49,069 nucleotides of DNA from Myxococcales bacterium (lineage in GTDB: Bacteria; Myxococcota_A; Polyangia; Haliangiales; Haliangiaceae). The notes under the pieces were generated by a model. That model was not told the DNA's origin, ran no database searches, and saw nothing but the letters and a program-made list of their open reading frames with translations. Location: contig JAEUJX010000126.1 in NCBI GenBank assembly GCA_016794545.1, forward strand, positions 1 to 49,069. Direction: 5' to 3'. Below, piece by piece: positions 20,279 through 27,961 of this stretch (position 1 is the first letter of the stretch; every line of letters begins with the position of its first letter). The translations under genes and the position numbers were made by a program.

Positions 20279-21177
20279 CGCCGTTCGATCACGGCCTTGT
20301 GGGGATACAGCACGATCTCGATGCGGCGGTTCGCCGCCTTGTTCGAGCGCGAGACGGGGCGGTACTGGCCGAACGCGAGCGCGGCGAGGCGCGAGGGGTC
20401 GAGCTTCGCCGTGTCCTGCAGGTAGTGGACGACGGTGAGCGCGCGCGCGGCCGACAGCTCCCAGTTGGTCGCGAAGCGCGGCGGCGCGGGGGGCGGCGCG
20501 CCCTTGGGGAGCTTCTTCGGGGGAGGCGGGACGTAGATCGGCTGGTCGTCGGTGTGGCCCTGCACCCAGATCTGCTTGTCGGGCATGTCCTTCAGCGCGG
20601 CGGCCACCCGGGCGAGCACCGCCTTGCCGCGATCGGTGAGCTGGTCGTCGCCGATCTTGAACAGCACCTTGTCGACGAGCTGCAGCCGGATCTCGTCGCC
20701 GTCCTGCGAGACCTCGCCGGACGACTTGTCGATCGCGGCCTTGAGCTTGGCCTGGACGGCATCGGCGTCTTTCGCCTTCTTCTCGGCGTCCTTCGCCTTC
20801 CCCGCGAGCTCGGTCTGCGCCTTCGTCGCGGCCGCGAGCTTCTTCTCGAGGTCCTTCTGCACCGCGGCGGCCTTCGAGGCCTTCTGCTCGAGCTCGTCGG
20901 CGCGGGTCTCGAGCGCATCGGCCGCCGCTGCCGCCTCCGCTGCCCTGGTCTCGGCCGCCGCGACGCGCTTGTCGGGCGCGACCACGGGACGCAGGACGAA
21001 GCCGAGGGCGAGGCCGGCGACGGCGGCGACGGCGCCGACGATCGCGAGGGCACGCCGGGAGGCCGAGCGATTCCTCGGCCCGCGCGGCTCGCTGCGCGCG
21101 CGTTGCTCCGGGACGGGCAGCTTCGGGTACACGAGCACACCGCTCTCGGTGGGATCGTTCTTCGAGCCGCGGGGCAT
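20275..21177 (-). CDS. OmpA/MotB-domain protein with coiled-coil stalk
   Basis: 300 residues. A basic cytoplasmic N-terminus of about 42 residues leads into one transmembrane helix (ALAIVGAVAAVAGLALGFVL at about 43-62). An Ala/Lys/Glu/Asp-rich coiled coil at about 72-155 forms the stalk, and a C-terminal OmpA-like peptidoglycan-binding domain spans about 160-298 (EIRLQLVDKVLFKIGDDQLT, IWVQGHTDDQPI, NWELSAARALTVVHYL, AFGQYRPVSRSN, NRRIEIVLYP). A Pro-rich insert (VPPPPKKLPKG) lengthens one loop of the OmpA fold. The layout matches MotB-like or gliding/cell-envelope tethering proteins, but the transmembrane helix has no MotB proton-binding Asp, so a stator role is not supported. It is coupled to the diguanylate cyclase gene; an envelope sensor linked to c-di-GMP synthesis is a reasonable inference. 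Confidence 0.87.
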   Translation of the reverse strand: MPRGSKNDPTESGVLVYPKLPVPEQRARSEPRGPRNRSASRRALAIVGAVAAVAGLALGFVLRPVVAPDKRVAAAETRAAEAAAAADALETRADELEQKASKAAAVQKDLEKKLAAATKAQTELAGKAKDAEKKAKDADAVQAKLKAAIDKSSGEVSQDGDEIRLQLVDKVLFKIGDDQLTDRGKAVLARVAAALKDMPDKQIWVQGHTDDQPIYVPPPPKKLPKGAPPPAPPRFATNWELSAARALTVVHYLQDTAKLDPSRLAALAFGQYRPVSRSNKAANRRIEIVLYPHKAVIERR

Positions 21178-21196
21178 CGCGGATCATCCTAGCGCA

Positions 21197-22981
21197 TCAA
21201 TCGCCCATCGCGGCACCACCTCCGCGCGGGTCGGCGGCGCCTTCCCAGCCGGTGGGCGTGCGGACGATCGCGTTCGAGGCCCCGAACTGGCGCGGCGCGT
21301 TCGAGAAGTCGGTCGCGTACCCCATCGACCTCAGGGTGTCGTCCGCCGCCTTGGAGATCGAGTCCTCCTCGACGAACAGCTTGTCGGGCAGGTGCTGGTG
21401 GTGGACGCGCGGGAGTGCGACCGCGGCGTCGGCGTGCTTGCCGAAGTCGAGGACGTTCGACAGCGTCTGCCAGACCGCGGTGATGATGCGCGGCCCGCCC
21501 TGCGCGCCGACCACCATCACGAGCTCGCCCTGGTCGTCCTCCACGATGGTCGGCGACATCGACGAGAGCATGCGCTTCCCCGGCTCGATCTTGTTCGCGG
21601 TGCCCTGGACGAGCCCGAACACGTTCGGCGAGCCCGGCTTCGCCGTGAAGTCGTCCATCTCGTTGTTCATGAGGAAGCCGTGCACCGTGACGCCGCTGCC
21701 CCACGCGGTGTTGAGCGTGGTGGTCAGGGCGACGGCCATGCCCTGCCCGTCGACCGTGACGAGGTTCGTGGTGTGGTTGCCCTCGAGCAGCGCCGCGACG
21801 TCCTTGCTCGGGGTCGCGGTCGGGCCGATCGTGGCGGCGAGCTTGTCGAGGTACGCCTGGTCCATGAGGCGCTCCACGGGCATGTCCTTCACGAACGCCG
21901 GATCGCCGAGCAGCTCGTTGCGCGCGGCGAACGCGCGCCGCCAGACCTCCGCGAGGAGGTGCACGTGGTCCGCGCCGTGCCACTCGAGCCTGGACAGCTC
22001 CTTGCTCTTCAGCATACCCGCGGTCATCGCGAGCACGATGCCGCCCGACGACGGCGGCGGCATCGACGCGACCGCGCGGCCGCGATAGGTGAAGCGCAGC
22101 GGCTCGCGCCACACCGCCTCGTACTTCGCGAGGTCCTCCATCGTGATCAGGCCGCCGCCGGCCTTCATCTCGTCCGCGATCGCCTTCGCGGTCTCGCCCT
22201 TGTAGAAGCCGTCGGCGCCGCTGTCGCGGATCCGCTCGAGCGCGACCGCGAGCTGCGGAATGGCGACGGTCGAGCCGCTGGCCTTCGGCACGCGGCCCGG
22301 CGCCCAGATCTCGCCGGTCTTCGGGTGCTCGAGCAGGTCCTTCGCGCGCAGCACGATCGACTGGTGCGTGTGCTCGTCGATCACGAAGCCGTCGCGCGCG
22401 AGCTGGATCGCCGGCTCGACGAGCTCCTTCCACGGCTTCTTGCCGAGCTTCTGGTGCAGCCTCCACAGGCCCATCACCGAGCCGGGCACGCCCGAGGCCT
22501 TGTGGCCGCGCAGCGACTCCCGCGTCGGCTTGCCGTCCTTGCCGAGGAACATGTCCGCGGTCGCCGCGCCCGGCGCGACCTCGCGGAAGTCGAGCGCGAC
22601 GAACTTGCCGCTGGCGACTCGCACGACCGCGAAGCCGCCACCGCCGAGGTTCCCGGCGGTCGGGTGCACGACCGCGAGCGCGAACGCCGTCGCGATGGCG
22701 GCGTCGACCGCGTTGCCGCCGCCCGCGAGGATCTGCTTGCCGACCTTCGTCGCCTGCTCGGCCTCGGAGACCACCATGAACGTCTTGCCGGTGCCCGCGA
22801 CCGTGGCGTCGATGTGCTCGGTCGACTCCGGCGTGCGGTAGCTCGGCTGCATCGGCGCGTCGATCGGCGGCGCCGGTGGCATCCAGGCCGAGCCCTTGCC
22901 GTCGCCCTCCTTCGGCGGCGGAGGCGCGCTGCGCTGGCACGCGGTGACGAGCGCGAGAACGATGACGAGCGCGGTCCTCAT
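21197..22981 (-). CDS. ggt: Gamma-glutamyltransferase, lipoprotein form
   Basis: 594 residues from ATG 22981. The N-terminus MRTALVIVLALVTACQ is a lipoprotein signal (Cys15), so the enzyme is probably tethered outside the inner membrane. Family motifs follow in order: GGGNAVDAAIATAFALAVV (about 87-105), NLGGGGFAVV (111-120), ASGVPGSVMGLW, SMPPPSSGGI (306-315), the autocleavage site at Thr404 in GNHTTNLVTVDG, LMNNEMDDF, RMLSSMSPTI and AQGGPRIITAV. Self-cleavage before Thr404 would give the large and small subunits and the catalytic Thr. It transfers or hydrolyses the gamma-glutamyl group of glutathione or related peptides. Length is normal for the family (about 580). TTN replaces the more common TTH after the nucleophile. 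The start codon abuts a divergent gene, with a TATAC-rich promoter-like patch at 22993-22999. Confidence 0.95.
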   Translation of the reverse strand: MRTALVIVLALVTACQRSAPPPPKEGDGKGSAWMPPAPPIDAPMQPSYRTPESTEHIDATVAGTGKTFMVVSEAEQATKVGKQILAGGGNAVDAAIATAFALAVVHPTAGNLGGGGFAVVRVASGKFVALDFREVAPGAATADMFLGKDGKPTRESLRGHKASGVPGSVMGLWRLHQKLGKKPWKELVEPAIQLARDGFVIDEHTHQSIVLRAKDLLEHPKTGEIWAPGRVPKASGSTVAIPQLAVALERIRDSGADGFYKGETAKAIADEMKAGGGLITMEDLAKYEAVWREPLRFTYRGRAVASMPPPSSGGIVLAMTAGMLKSKELSRLEWHGADHVHLLAEVWRRAFAARNELLGDPAFVKDMPVERLMDQAYLDKLAATIGPTATPSKDVAALLEGNHTTNLVTVDGQGMAVALTTTLNTAWGSGVTVHGFLMNNEMDDFTAKPGSPNVFGLVQGTANKIEPGKRMLSSMSPTIVEDDQGELVMVVGAQGGPRIITAVWQTLSNVLDFGKHADAAVALPRVHHQHLPDKLFVEEDSISKAADDTLRSMGYATDFSNAPRQFGASNAIVRTPTGWEGAADPRGGGAAMGD

Positions 22982-22990
22982 GACCGTCTA

Positions 22991-23000
22991 CGTATACACT
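22991..23000. promoter_or_regulatory. AT-rich promoter-like patch between divergent genes
   Basis: The sequence CGTATACACT includes the palindrome GTATAC and is the only AT-rich spot between the ggt gene and the small lipoprotein gene. It can be read as a -10-like TATACA on the plus strand or TGTATAC on the minus strand. Either reading puts the transcription start very close to a start codon (GTG 23010 or ATG 22981), implying short or absent leaders. Confidence 0.3.
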
Positions 23001-23009
23001 CGCCGCGCG

Positions 23010-23306
23010 GTGACGCCCCACGCACTCCTGCTGATCGGCCTCGTCGCTCTCGGCGCCGCCGCGTGCCGCAAGCACACCACCGGCGTCGCCGCGTGCGACG
23101 ACCACCTCGCGGCGCGGCGCGCGTGCGCGGCGCAGCTCGGCGGCACCCTCGGCGAGGCCCAGCGCCGCGAGGCCGATCGGCTCGAGCGCCTGTGGCTCGA
23201 GGCCGGCGCGAGGAGCATCGTGGACTGGAAGACGACGTACGCACCGAAGTGGTGCCGGGCCGCGACCGAGGACGCCCGGACCGCGTTCCCGGAGTGCCGC
23301 TGGTAG
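23010..23306 (+). CDS. Small lipoprotein, unknown
   Basis: 98 residues if GTG 23010 is used, giving TPHALLLIGLVALGAAACRK with a clear lipobox (Cys18). An in-frame ATG at 22980 adds ten residues (including two Arg that would help a signal peptide), but it overlaps the divergent ggt start codon and leaves no leader, so the start is uncertain. The mature part is short, helical and charged, with three further Cys (VAACDD, RRACAAQ, KWCRA, PECRW; four in all counting the last), suggesting disulfides. It ends FPECRW. I recognise no family. The stop codon is the first part of a perfect 16-base palindrome. Confidence 0.6.
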   Translation: MTPHALLLIGLVALGAAACRKHTTGVAACDDHLAARRACAAQLGGTLGEAQRREADRLERLWLEAGARSIVDWKTTYAPKWCRAATEDARTAFPECRW

Positions 23307-23366
23307 GACATCGATGTCCTGCCTTCGGGGATCGCGGGGAAACCGGCGATCGCCGCGACGATCCCC
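23305..23366. repeat. Cluster of palindromes after the small lipoprotein gene
   Basis: Three dyads lie in 62 bases. AGGACATCGATGTCCT at 23305-23320 is a perfect 16-base palindrome. GGGGATCG at 23327-23334 pairs with CGATCCCC at 23359-23366. Inside that loop, CGGCGATCGCCG at 23344-23355 is a perfect 12-base palindrome. Together they could fold as a terminator for the upstream gene, but no U-run follows, and the perfect symmetry also suits a DNA-binding site for the VWA gene downstream. Confidence 0.5.
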
Positions 23367-23447
23367 CGTTCGGCGGCTAACTGTCCGCACCATCACGCGA
23401 ATCCGCCGATCGCCGCGCCTGGCACCGAAGCTGCTGAGAGGAGCTGC

Positions 23448-25103
23448 ATGCGCTCCTACCTCCTCCTCTTCCTCGTGACCGCAGCCTGCGCCGGCCAGGC
23501 CGACAGCGGCGGTGCTCCCGCCGGCGATGACGACGCCGGCGGCGGCAACGTCAGCTTCGGCGGCGCGCAGGACCTCGGCGCGTTCCGTGCCGCGCTCGAC
23601 CGCGGCGAGCTGCCGGCCGCGAACCTGCTCGACGCGAACGGCTTCTTCAACGAGCACTACAACGACACGCCTGCGCCGACCTGCGGTGGCACGCTGTGCC
23701 TGACGCCGGGCCTCTCGGTCGGCCGCGACTGGCTCACCGGCGCGCACCAGGCGACGCTCCAGATCGCGGTCTCGACCAACGTCGATCCGGCGAGCTACAC
23801 GCGGCTCCCGCTGAACCTGGTCGTCGTCGTCGATCACTCGGGCTCGATGTCGCAAGACAATCGCCTCGAGAAGGTCAAGGTCGGCCTCCACGCGCTGGTC
23901 GACAACCTGAAGCCCGAGGATCGGCTCGCGCTGATCTCGTTCGACGACGTCGTCACGACCGACGTGCCGTTCACCGCGGAGCTCGATCGCACGCGGCTCC
24001 ACAGCGCGATCAGCGCGCTCACGCCGCGCGGCGCCACGAACCTGTATTCGGGCCTCGAGACCGGCTTCAAGATGATCGGCGAGTACCCGAAGAACGAGAC
24101 GCAGAACCGCGTCATCTTCCTGTCCGACGGTCTCGCGACCGCCGGAAACACGTCGCGCCCCGCGATCATGGACATGGCGCGGGGCTGGATCACCCGCGGC
24201 ATCGGGCTCACCACGATCGGCGTCGGCGACAACTTCGACGTCGAGCTGATGCGCGGGCTCGCCGAGAACGGCGCCGGCAACTACTACTTCCTCGAGGACG
24301 GCAGCGCCGCGACCGAGGTGTTCACCGAGGAGCTCGACTTCTTCATGTCGCCGCTCGCGCTCGACATCAAGATCGAGGCGACGTCGGGCTCGGGCTGGAC
24401 GTTCTCCGAGGTCGTCGGGAGCCGGCTGTTCACGGCGTATGGCAACAAGGGCTCGATGTCGATCCCCGCGGTGTTCCTCGCGAGCCGCACCTCGCAGGAG
24501 CCGACCGGCGGCCGCCGCGGCGGTGGCTCGATGATCTTCATCCACCTCGAGCCGACGCACGACGCGACGAGCAAGGTCGCCGATCTGAAGATCAGCTATC
24601 GCCTGCCCGGGTCGACCGAGCGCATCACCGACACCGTCTCGCTCGACTACGCCGCCGATCCGGTCGAGACGCCCGCCGATCCGTACCTCTCGGGCACGGA
24701 GATGGCCGAGCGCTACGCGATGTACAACCTGTTCCTCGGCCTGCGCCAGGCGACGAAGAGCTACGACGTCAACTGCGCCGCGCAGGCGCTGCTCGCGACC
24801 CGCGCGAGCGCGGTCGCCTGGAACGAGCGCCACGCGGATCCCGACACCGCCGAGGACCTGAAGCTCGTCGACCAGTACCTCGCGAACCTCCGCACGCACG
24901 GTGCGACGGCCGAGACGCCTGCGACGCTCGCGCGCTGCCCGCAGGCCGAGGATCCGTACTATCCGGAGCCGGGCTACGGCTACGACTACGGCGACGACAC
25001 CGCGGAGCCGGTGATGATCTGCTCGAGCGGCGGCAAGGCCGGTGCGAGCTGGGTCGTCGTGCTCGGCGCGGCCGTGTTCGCGCTGCGCCGCCGCCGGCGC
25101 TGA
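23448..25103 (+). CDS. VWA-domain lipoprotein with MYXO-CTERM-like tail
   Basis: 551 residues from ATG 23448, with a good Shine-Dalgarno AGAGGAG at 23437-23443. The signal MRSYLLLFLVTAACAG carries a lipobox (Cys14). A von Willebrand factor A domain spans about 120-310, with the metal-ion-dependent adhesion site DHSGS at 129-133 and a further Thr/Asp pattern (RGATNLYSGLETG, VIFLSDGLAT). A beta region follows, then a helical region with ATKSYDVNCAAQALLATRAS. The last 27 residues are Cys-Ser-Ser-Gly-Gly, a hydrophobic stretch (SWVVVLGAAVFAL) and RRRRR, the MYXO-CTERM pattern recognised by a rhombosortase-like or myxosortase system. Having both an N-terminal lipid site and a C-terminal sorting tail is unusual. 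Function is probably surface adhesion or assembly. Confidence 0.88.
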   Translation: MRSYLLLFLVTAACAGQADSGGAPAGDDDAGGGNVSFGGAQDLGAFRAALDRGELPAANLLDANGFFNEHYNDTPAPTCGGTLCLTPGLSVGRDWLTGAHQATLQIAVSTNVDPASYTRLPLNLVVVVDHSGSMSQDNRLEKVKVGLHALVDNLKPEDRLALISFDDVVTTDVPFTAELDRTRLHSAISALTPRGATNLYSGLETGFKMIGEYPKNETQNRVIFLSDGLATAGNTSRPAIMDMARGWITRGIGLTTIGVGDNFDVELMRGLAENGAGNYYFLEDGSAATEVFTEELDFFMSPLALDIKIEATSGSGWTFSEVVGSRLFTAYGNKGSMSIPAVFLASRTSQEPTGGRRGGGSMIFIHLEPTHDATSKVADLKISYRLPGSTERITDTVSLDYAADPVETPADPYLSGTEMAERYAMYNLFLGLRQATKSYDVNCAAQALLATRASAVAWNERHADPDTAEDLKLVDQYLANLRTHGATAETPATLARCPQAEDPYYPEPGYGYDYGDDTAEPVMICSSGGKAGASWVVVLGAAVFALRRRRR

Positions 25104-25117
25104 GCTAAGGTCGCGGG

Positions 25118-26434
25118 ATGTTCGATCCCGCGGTCTTCGCCGCTCGTCGCGATGCGTACATGCAAGCGATCGGTCCGGCCGGCGTGGCGGTGGTGCGGTC
25201 GCTCCCCGAGCGCCTGCGAAACGGCGATGCGATGCACCCGTTCCGCCAGCACTCCGATGTCCTCTACCTCACGGGCTTCGTGGAGCCCGACACCACGCTG
25301 ATCCTCCGGCCCGGCGCCGAGACGGAGCGCGTGGTGATGTTCGTTCGCCCGCGCGATCCGGAGCTGGAGGTGTGGGACGGCAAGCGCGCCGGCCTCGAGG
25401 GCGCGAAGGAGCGCTACGGCGCCGACGCCGCGTATCCGGCGGTCGAGCTCGGCGGCAAGCTCGCCGAGCTGATCGCGAACACCGAGGAGCTGCACTACGC
25501 GGTCGGCCTCGACGACGCGATGGATGCGATGGTGATGCACGCGATCGCGCGGCTCCGGAAGCTCGAGAAGAAGGGCCGCCGCCCGCCGCGCGCGATCGTC
25601 GATCCCCGCGCGCACCTCCACGAGCTGCGCCTGAAGAAGCGGCCCGAGGAGCTCCACGCGCTGCGCAAGGCCGCCGCGATCACCGCCGAGGCCCACACCG
25701 CGGCGATGAGGCTCGGCAAGCCCGGCGCGTTCGAGCACGAGCTCGAGGCGGTGATCAACTACACGTTCCGCAAGGCCGGCGGCAGCGGGCCCGGTTACGC
25801 CACGATCGTCGGCGCCGGCGAGAACGCGACGATCCTGCACTACATCGAGAACCGCTGCGCGATCGCCGACGGCGACCTCGTCCTCGTCGACGCGGGCTGC
25901 GAGTACGATCACTACACGGCCGACATCACGCGCACGTGGCCGGCGAACGGGCGGTTCTCCGCGCCCCAGAAGAAGGTCTACGACCTCGTGCTCGCGACGC
26001 AGAAGTCGGCGGTCGCGCTGGCGAAGCCCGGCGCCACCATCGACGAGCTCCACCAGCACTGCGTGCGCGCGCTCACCGAGGGCATGCTCTCGCTCGGCCT
26101 GCTCACCGGATCGCTCGAGGACCGCATCACCGATCTCTCGTACAAGAAGTTCTTCATGCACGGCACCTCGCACTGGCTCGGCCTCGACGTGCACGACGTC
26201 GGCGCGTACACGGTGGGCGGCAAGGCGCGCCCGCTCGAGCCCGGCATGGTGCTCACGGTCGAGCCGGGCCTCTACATCGCCGCCGACGCGACGGACGTCC
26301 CGCCCGAGTACCGCGGGATCGGCGTGCGCATCGAGGACGACGTCGCGATCACCGCGGACGGCAACGAGGTGCTCACCGCGGCGTGCCCGAAGGAGCTCGA
26401 GGAGCTCGAGGCGATCTGTCGGGCGCAGGTCTGA
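25118..26434 (+). CDS. pepP: Xaa-Pro aminopeptidase (PepP/aminopeptidase P)
   Basis: 438 residues, the usual size for bacterial aminopeptidase P. An N-terminal creatinase-like domain (about 1-170; FRQHSDVLYLTGFVEPDTTL) precedes the pita-bread metallopeptidase domain. The five metal ligands are all found: D258 (VLVDAG), D269 (YTADITRTWP), H352 (MHGTSHWLGLDVHD), E382 (LTVEPGLY) and E406 (VRIEDDV). Supporting active-site His are H348 and H359. It removes the N-terminal residue from peptides with Pro in second position, in the cytoplasm. It starts 14 bases after the VWA gene, with GCTAAGGT upstream. A weak GC hairpin (CGGGG-N7-CCCCG around 26456-26472) follows its stop. Confidence 0.96.
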   Translation: MFDPAVFAARRDAYMQAIGPAGVAVVRSLPERLRNGDAMHPFRQHSDVLYLTGFVEPDTTLILRPGAETERVVMFVRPRDPELEVWDGKRAGLEGAKERYGADAAYPAVELGGKLAELIANTEELHYAVGLDDAMDAMVMHAIARLRKLEKKGRRPPRAIVDPRAHLHELRLKKRPEELHALRKAAAITAEAHTAAMRLGKPGAFEHELEAVINYTFRKAGGSGPGYATIVGAGENATILHYIENRCAIADGDLVLVDAGCEYDHYTADITRTWPANGRFSAPQKKVYDLVLATQKSAVALAKPGATIDELHQHCVRALTEGMLSLGLLTGSLEDRITDLSYKKFFMHGTSHWLGLDVHDVGAYTVGGKARPLEPGMVLTVEPGLYIAADATDVPPEYRGIGVRIEDDVAITADGNEVLTAACPKELEELEAICRAQV

Positions 26435-26487
26435 GGCGCGGCCCCTCTGGGAGTCGGGGCTCCGCTCCCCGTGATCCATCCCCATGG

Positions 26488-26519
26488 CGACTCGCCTAAC
26501 TCCGCGAATGCGCGAGTCG
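26488..26519. promoter_or_regulatory. Long dyad upstream of the metzincin-like gene
   Basis: CGACTCGC at 26488-26495 and GCGAGTCG at 26512-26519 are perfect 8-base inverted repeats, 16 bases apart. The 194-base gap 26435-26628 also holds CTAACT twice (26496-26501 and 26542-26547) and the palindrome AAGCGCTT (26524-26531). The 15-base string GCGCGAGTCGTGCAA (26510-26524) occurs again in another intergenic region at 13590-13604. A regulator-binding site is likely; the protein is unknown. Confidence 0.5.
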
Positions 26520-26628
26520 TGCAAAGCGCTTCCAGATCGAGCTAACTCGTGGATGTGACAGAGGAAACCGGGGATCTGGGGACATCCGACCCTAGCTGGC
26601 ACGTTCCGTGGATTTCCCGAGCCCCAAC

Positions 26629-27876
26629 ATGCGAAGCAGTCTCCTGGTGGGCGCACTCCTTCTCGTTCCGGCGATCGGCAGCGCGGAGTCCAACGCACTG
26701 CGTTCGCTCAAGGCTCCGGGCACCGCGTCGTACGGCGACGTCGTGGCCGGTCCCGCGACGGTCAACGACCTCCAGTTCGCGCGCCAGGTGCTCCCCGCCG
26801 TGGGGCCGACGGCGTCCGCGCTCGCGCAGAGCCGCGTGGTCTACCTCAACAAGAACGGCGTCACGCTCTCCCCGGGCAACAACGACGCGCGCACGAACCG
26901 CTCGACGCTCGCGCAGCAGACCACGACGATCGGCGCGTGGAACGTCAGCGCGACGACGTGGACGGCGACCGTCAACTGCATGAAGGAGCTGTTCGCGCCG
27001 TTCGACGTCACGATCACCGAGACCGACCCCGGCAACGTGCCGCACATGGAGGCGGTGTTCGGTGGCTCCCCCGGTCAGCTCGGCCTCCCGCAGGGCGTCG
27101 CCGGCGTCTCGCCGTTCACGACCGACTGCGCGGTGATCGAGAACTCGATCGTCTACACGTTCACCAACGTCATCCCCGCCGATGCTCGTCTCGCGTGCGA
27201 GATCATGGCGCAGGAGGTCGCGCACAGCTACGGCCTCGACCACGAGCTGCTCGCCTCGGATCCGATGACGTACCTCGACTACAACGGCAACCGGTCGTTC
27301 AAGAACCAGGTCGCCTCGTGCGGCGAGGACACGCAGCGCCCGTGCGGCATCAACGGCTCGGTGTGCCGCAATAACCAGAACTCGGTCGCGCTGCTCACCG
27401 AGCGCCTCGGCGCGAAGAACGGTGACACGACGCCGCCGACCGGCACGATCGCCTCGCCGTCCACCGGCGCGACCGTCCCACCGGGCTTCAACATCTACGT
27501 CAACGCCGCGGACAACACGATGGTCGCGAGCGCGAAGCTGTCGATCGACGGCACGCTGACCGAGACCAAGACCGGCGGCGGCCCGTTCACGTTCACCGCG
27601 CCGACCACGCTGTCGCAGACCACGCACCGCCTGAAGGTCGAGATCGCGGACACCGCCGGCAACGTCGTCCAGACGCAGGAGGTCACCGTCACGATCAAGG
27701 CCGGCGCCACGCCGCCGCCGCCGCCGCCGGGCATGGGCACCGACCCGACGAACCCGCAGAGCCCGGGCGGTGATGACTCCGCCGAGATCACGGGTGGCTG
27801 CGCGGCCGGCGGCTCGGGTGGCTCGCTCCTCCTCGGCCTCGCGCTGGTCGGCCTGGTGGTCCGCCGCCGCACGTAA
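26629..27876 (+). CDS. Metzincin-like secreted protein with Ig-like domain and MYXO-CTERM tail
   Basis: 415 residues from ATG 26629 (the GTG at 26608 would spoil the signal peptide MRSSLLVGALLLVPAIGSAES). A putative zinc site QEVAHSYGLDHE at 195-206 has the HExxHxxGxxH spacing of metzincin proteases, but the first His is Gln195. H199, H205 and the catalytic Glu196 remain. SDPMTYL at about 210-216 resembles the metzincin Met-turn. Several Cys pairs suggest extracellular folding. An Ig-like domain follows (about 270-365; DTTPPTGTIASPSTGATVPP, SAKLSIDGT), then a Pro-rich linker and the MYXO-CTERM tail (GGCAAGGSGGS, hydrophobic LLLGLALVGLVV, RRRT). It would be sorted to the outer surface. Whether it is an active protease depends on Gln195 acting as a ligand or not. 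Confidence 0.85.
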   Translation: MRSSLLVGALLLVPAIGSAESNALRSLKAPGTASYGDVVAGPATVNDLQFARQVLPAVGPTASALAQSRVVYLNKNGVTLSPGNNDARTNRSTLAQQTTTIGAWNVSATTWTATVNCMKELFAPFDVTITETDPGNVPHMEAVFGGSPGQLGLPQGVAGVSPFTTDCAVIENSIVYTFTNVIPADARLACEIMAQEVAHSYGLDHELLASDPMTYLDYNGNRSFKNQVASCGEDTQRPCGINGSVCRNNQNSVALLTERLGAKNGDTTPPTGTIASPSTGATVPPGFNIYVNAADNTMVASAKLSIDGTLTETKTGGGPFTFTAPTTLSQTTHRLKVEIADTAGNVVQTQEVTVTIKAGATPPPPPPGMGTDPTNPQSPGGDDSAEITGGCAAGGSGGSLLLGLALVGLVVRRRT

Positions 27877-27900
27877 GTCTTCCAGGGTCTCCTCCCCCCA

Positions 27901-27942
27901 GAACGCACGCAGCGAGTACCCCGCTGCGTGCGTTCGCCTTTT
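27901..27942 (+). terminator. Strong intrinsic terminator
   Basis: A perfect 14-base stem, GAACGCACGCAGCG at 27901-27914 with CGCTGCGTGCGTTC at 27922-27935, has a seven-base loop and is followed by GCC and TTTT (27939-27942). It lies 24 bases after the metzincin-like gene stop and is the clearest factor-independent terminator in the window. The T-run is short, as is common in GC-rich genomes. Confidence 0.85.
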
Positions 27943-27961
27943 CGGGTATAGAGCCCCCTTC

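Noticed and set aside
23421-23436. A sigma-54-like TGGCAC-N5-CTGC element before the VWA lipoprotein gene.
   Set aside because: The -12 half has a mismatch, and transcription would start at the ATG, making the good Shine-Dalgarno at 23437-23443 useless.
21189-24899. A 1236-codon open frame on the minus strand covering ggt and most of the VWA gene.
   Set aside because: Out of frame with ggt, antisense to the VWA gene, and of low-complexity composition.
26598-26616. TGGCAC-N5-GTGG before the metzincin-like gene as a sigma-54 promoter.
   Set aside because: The conserved GC of the -12 element is missing.
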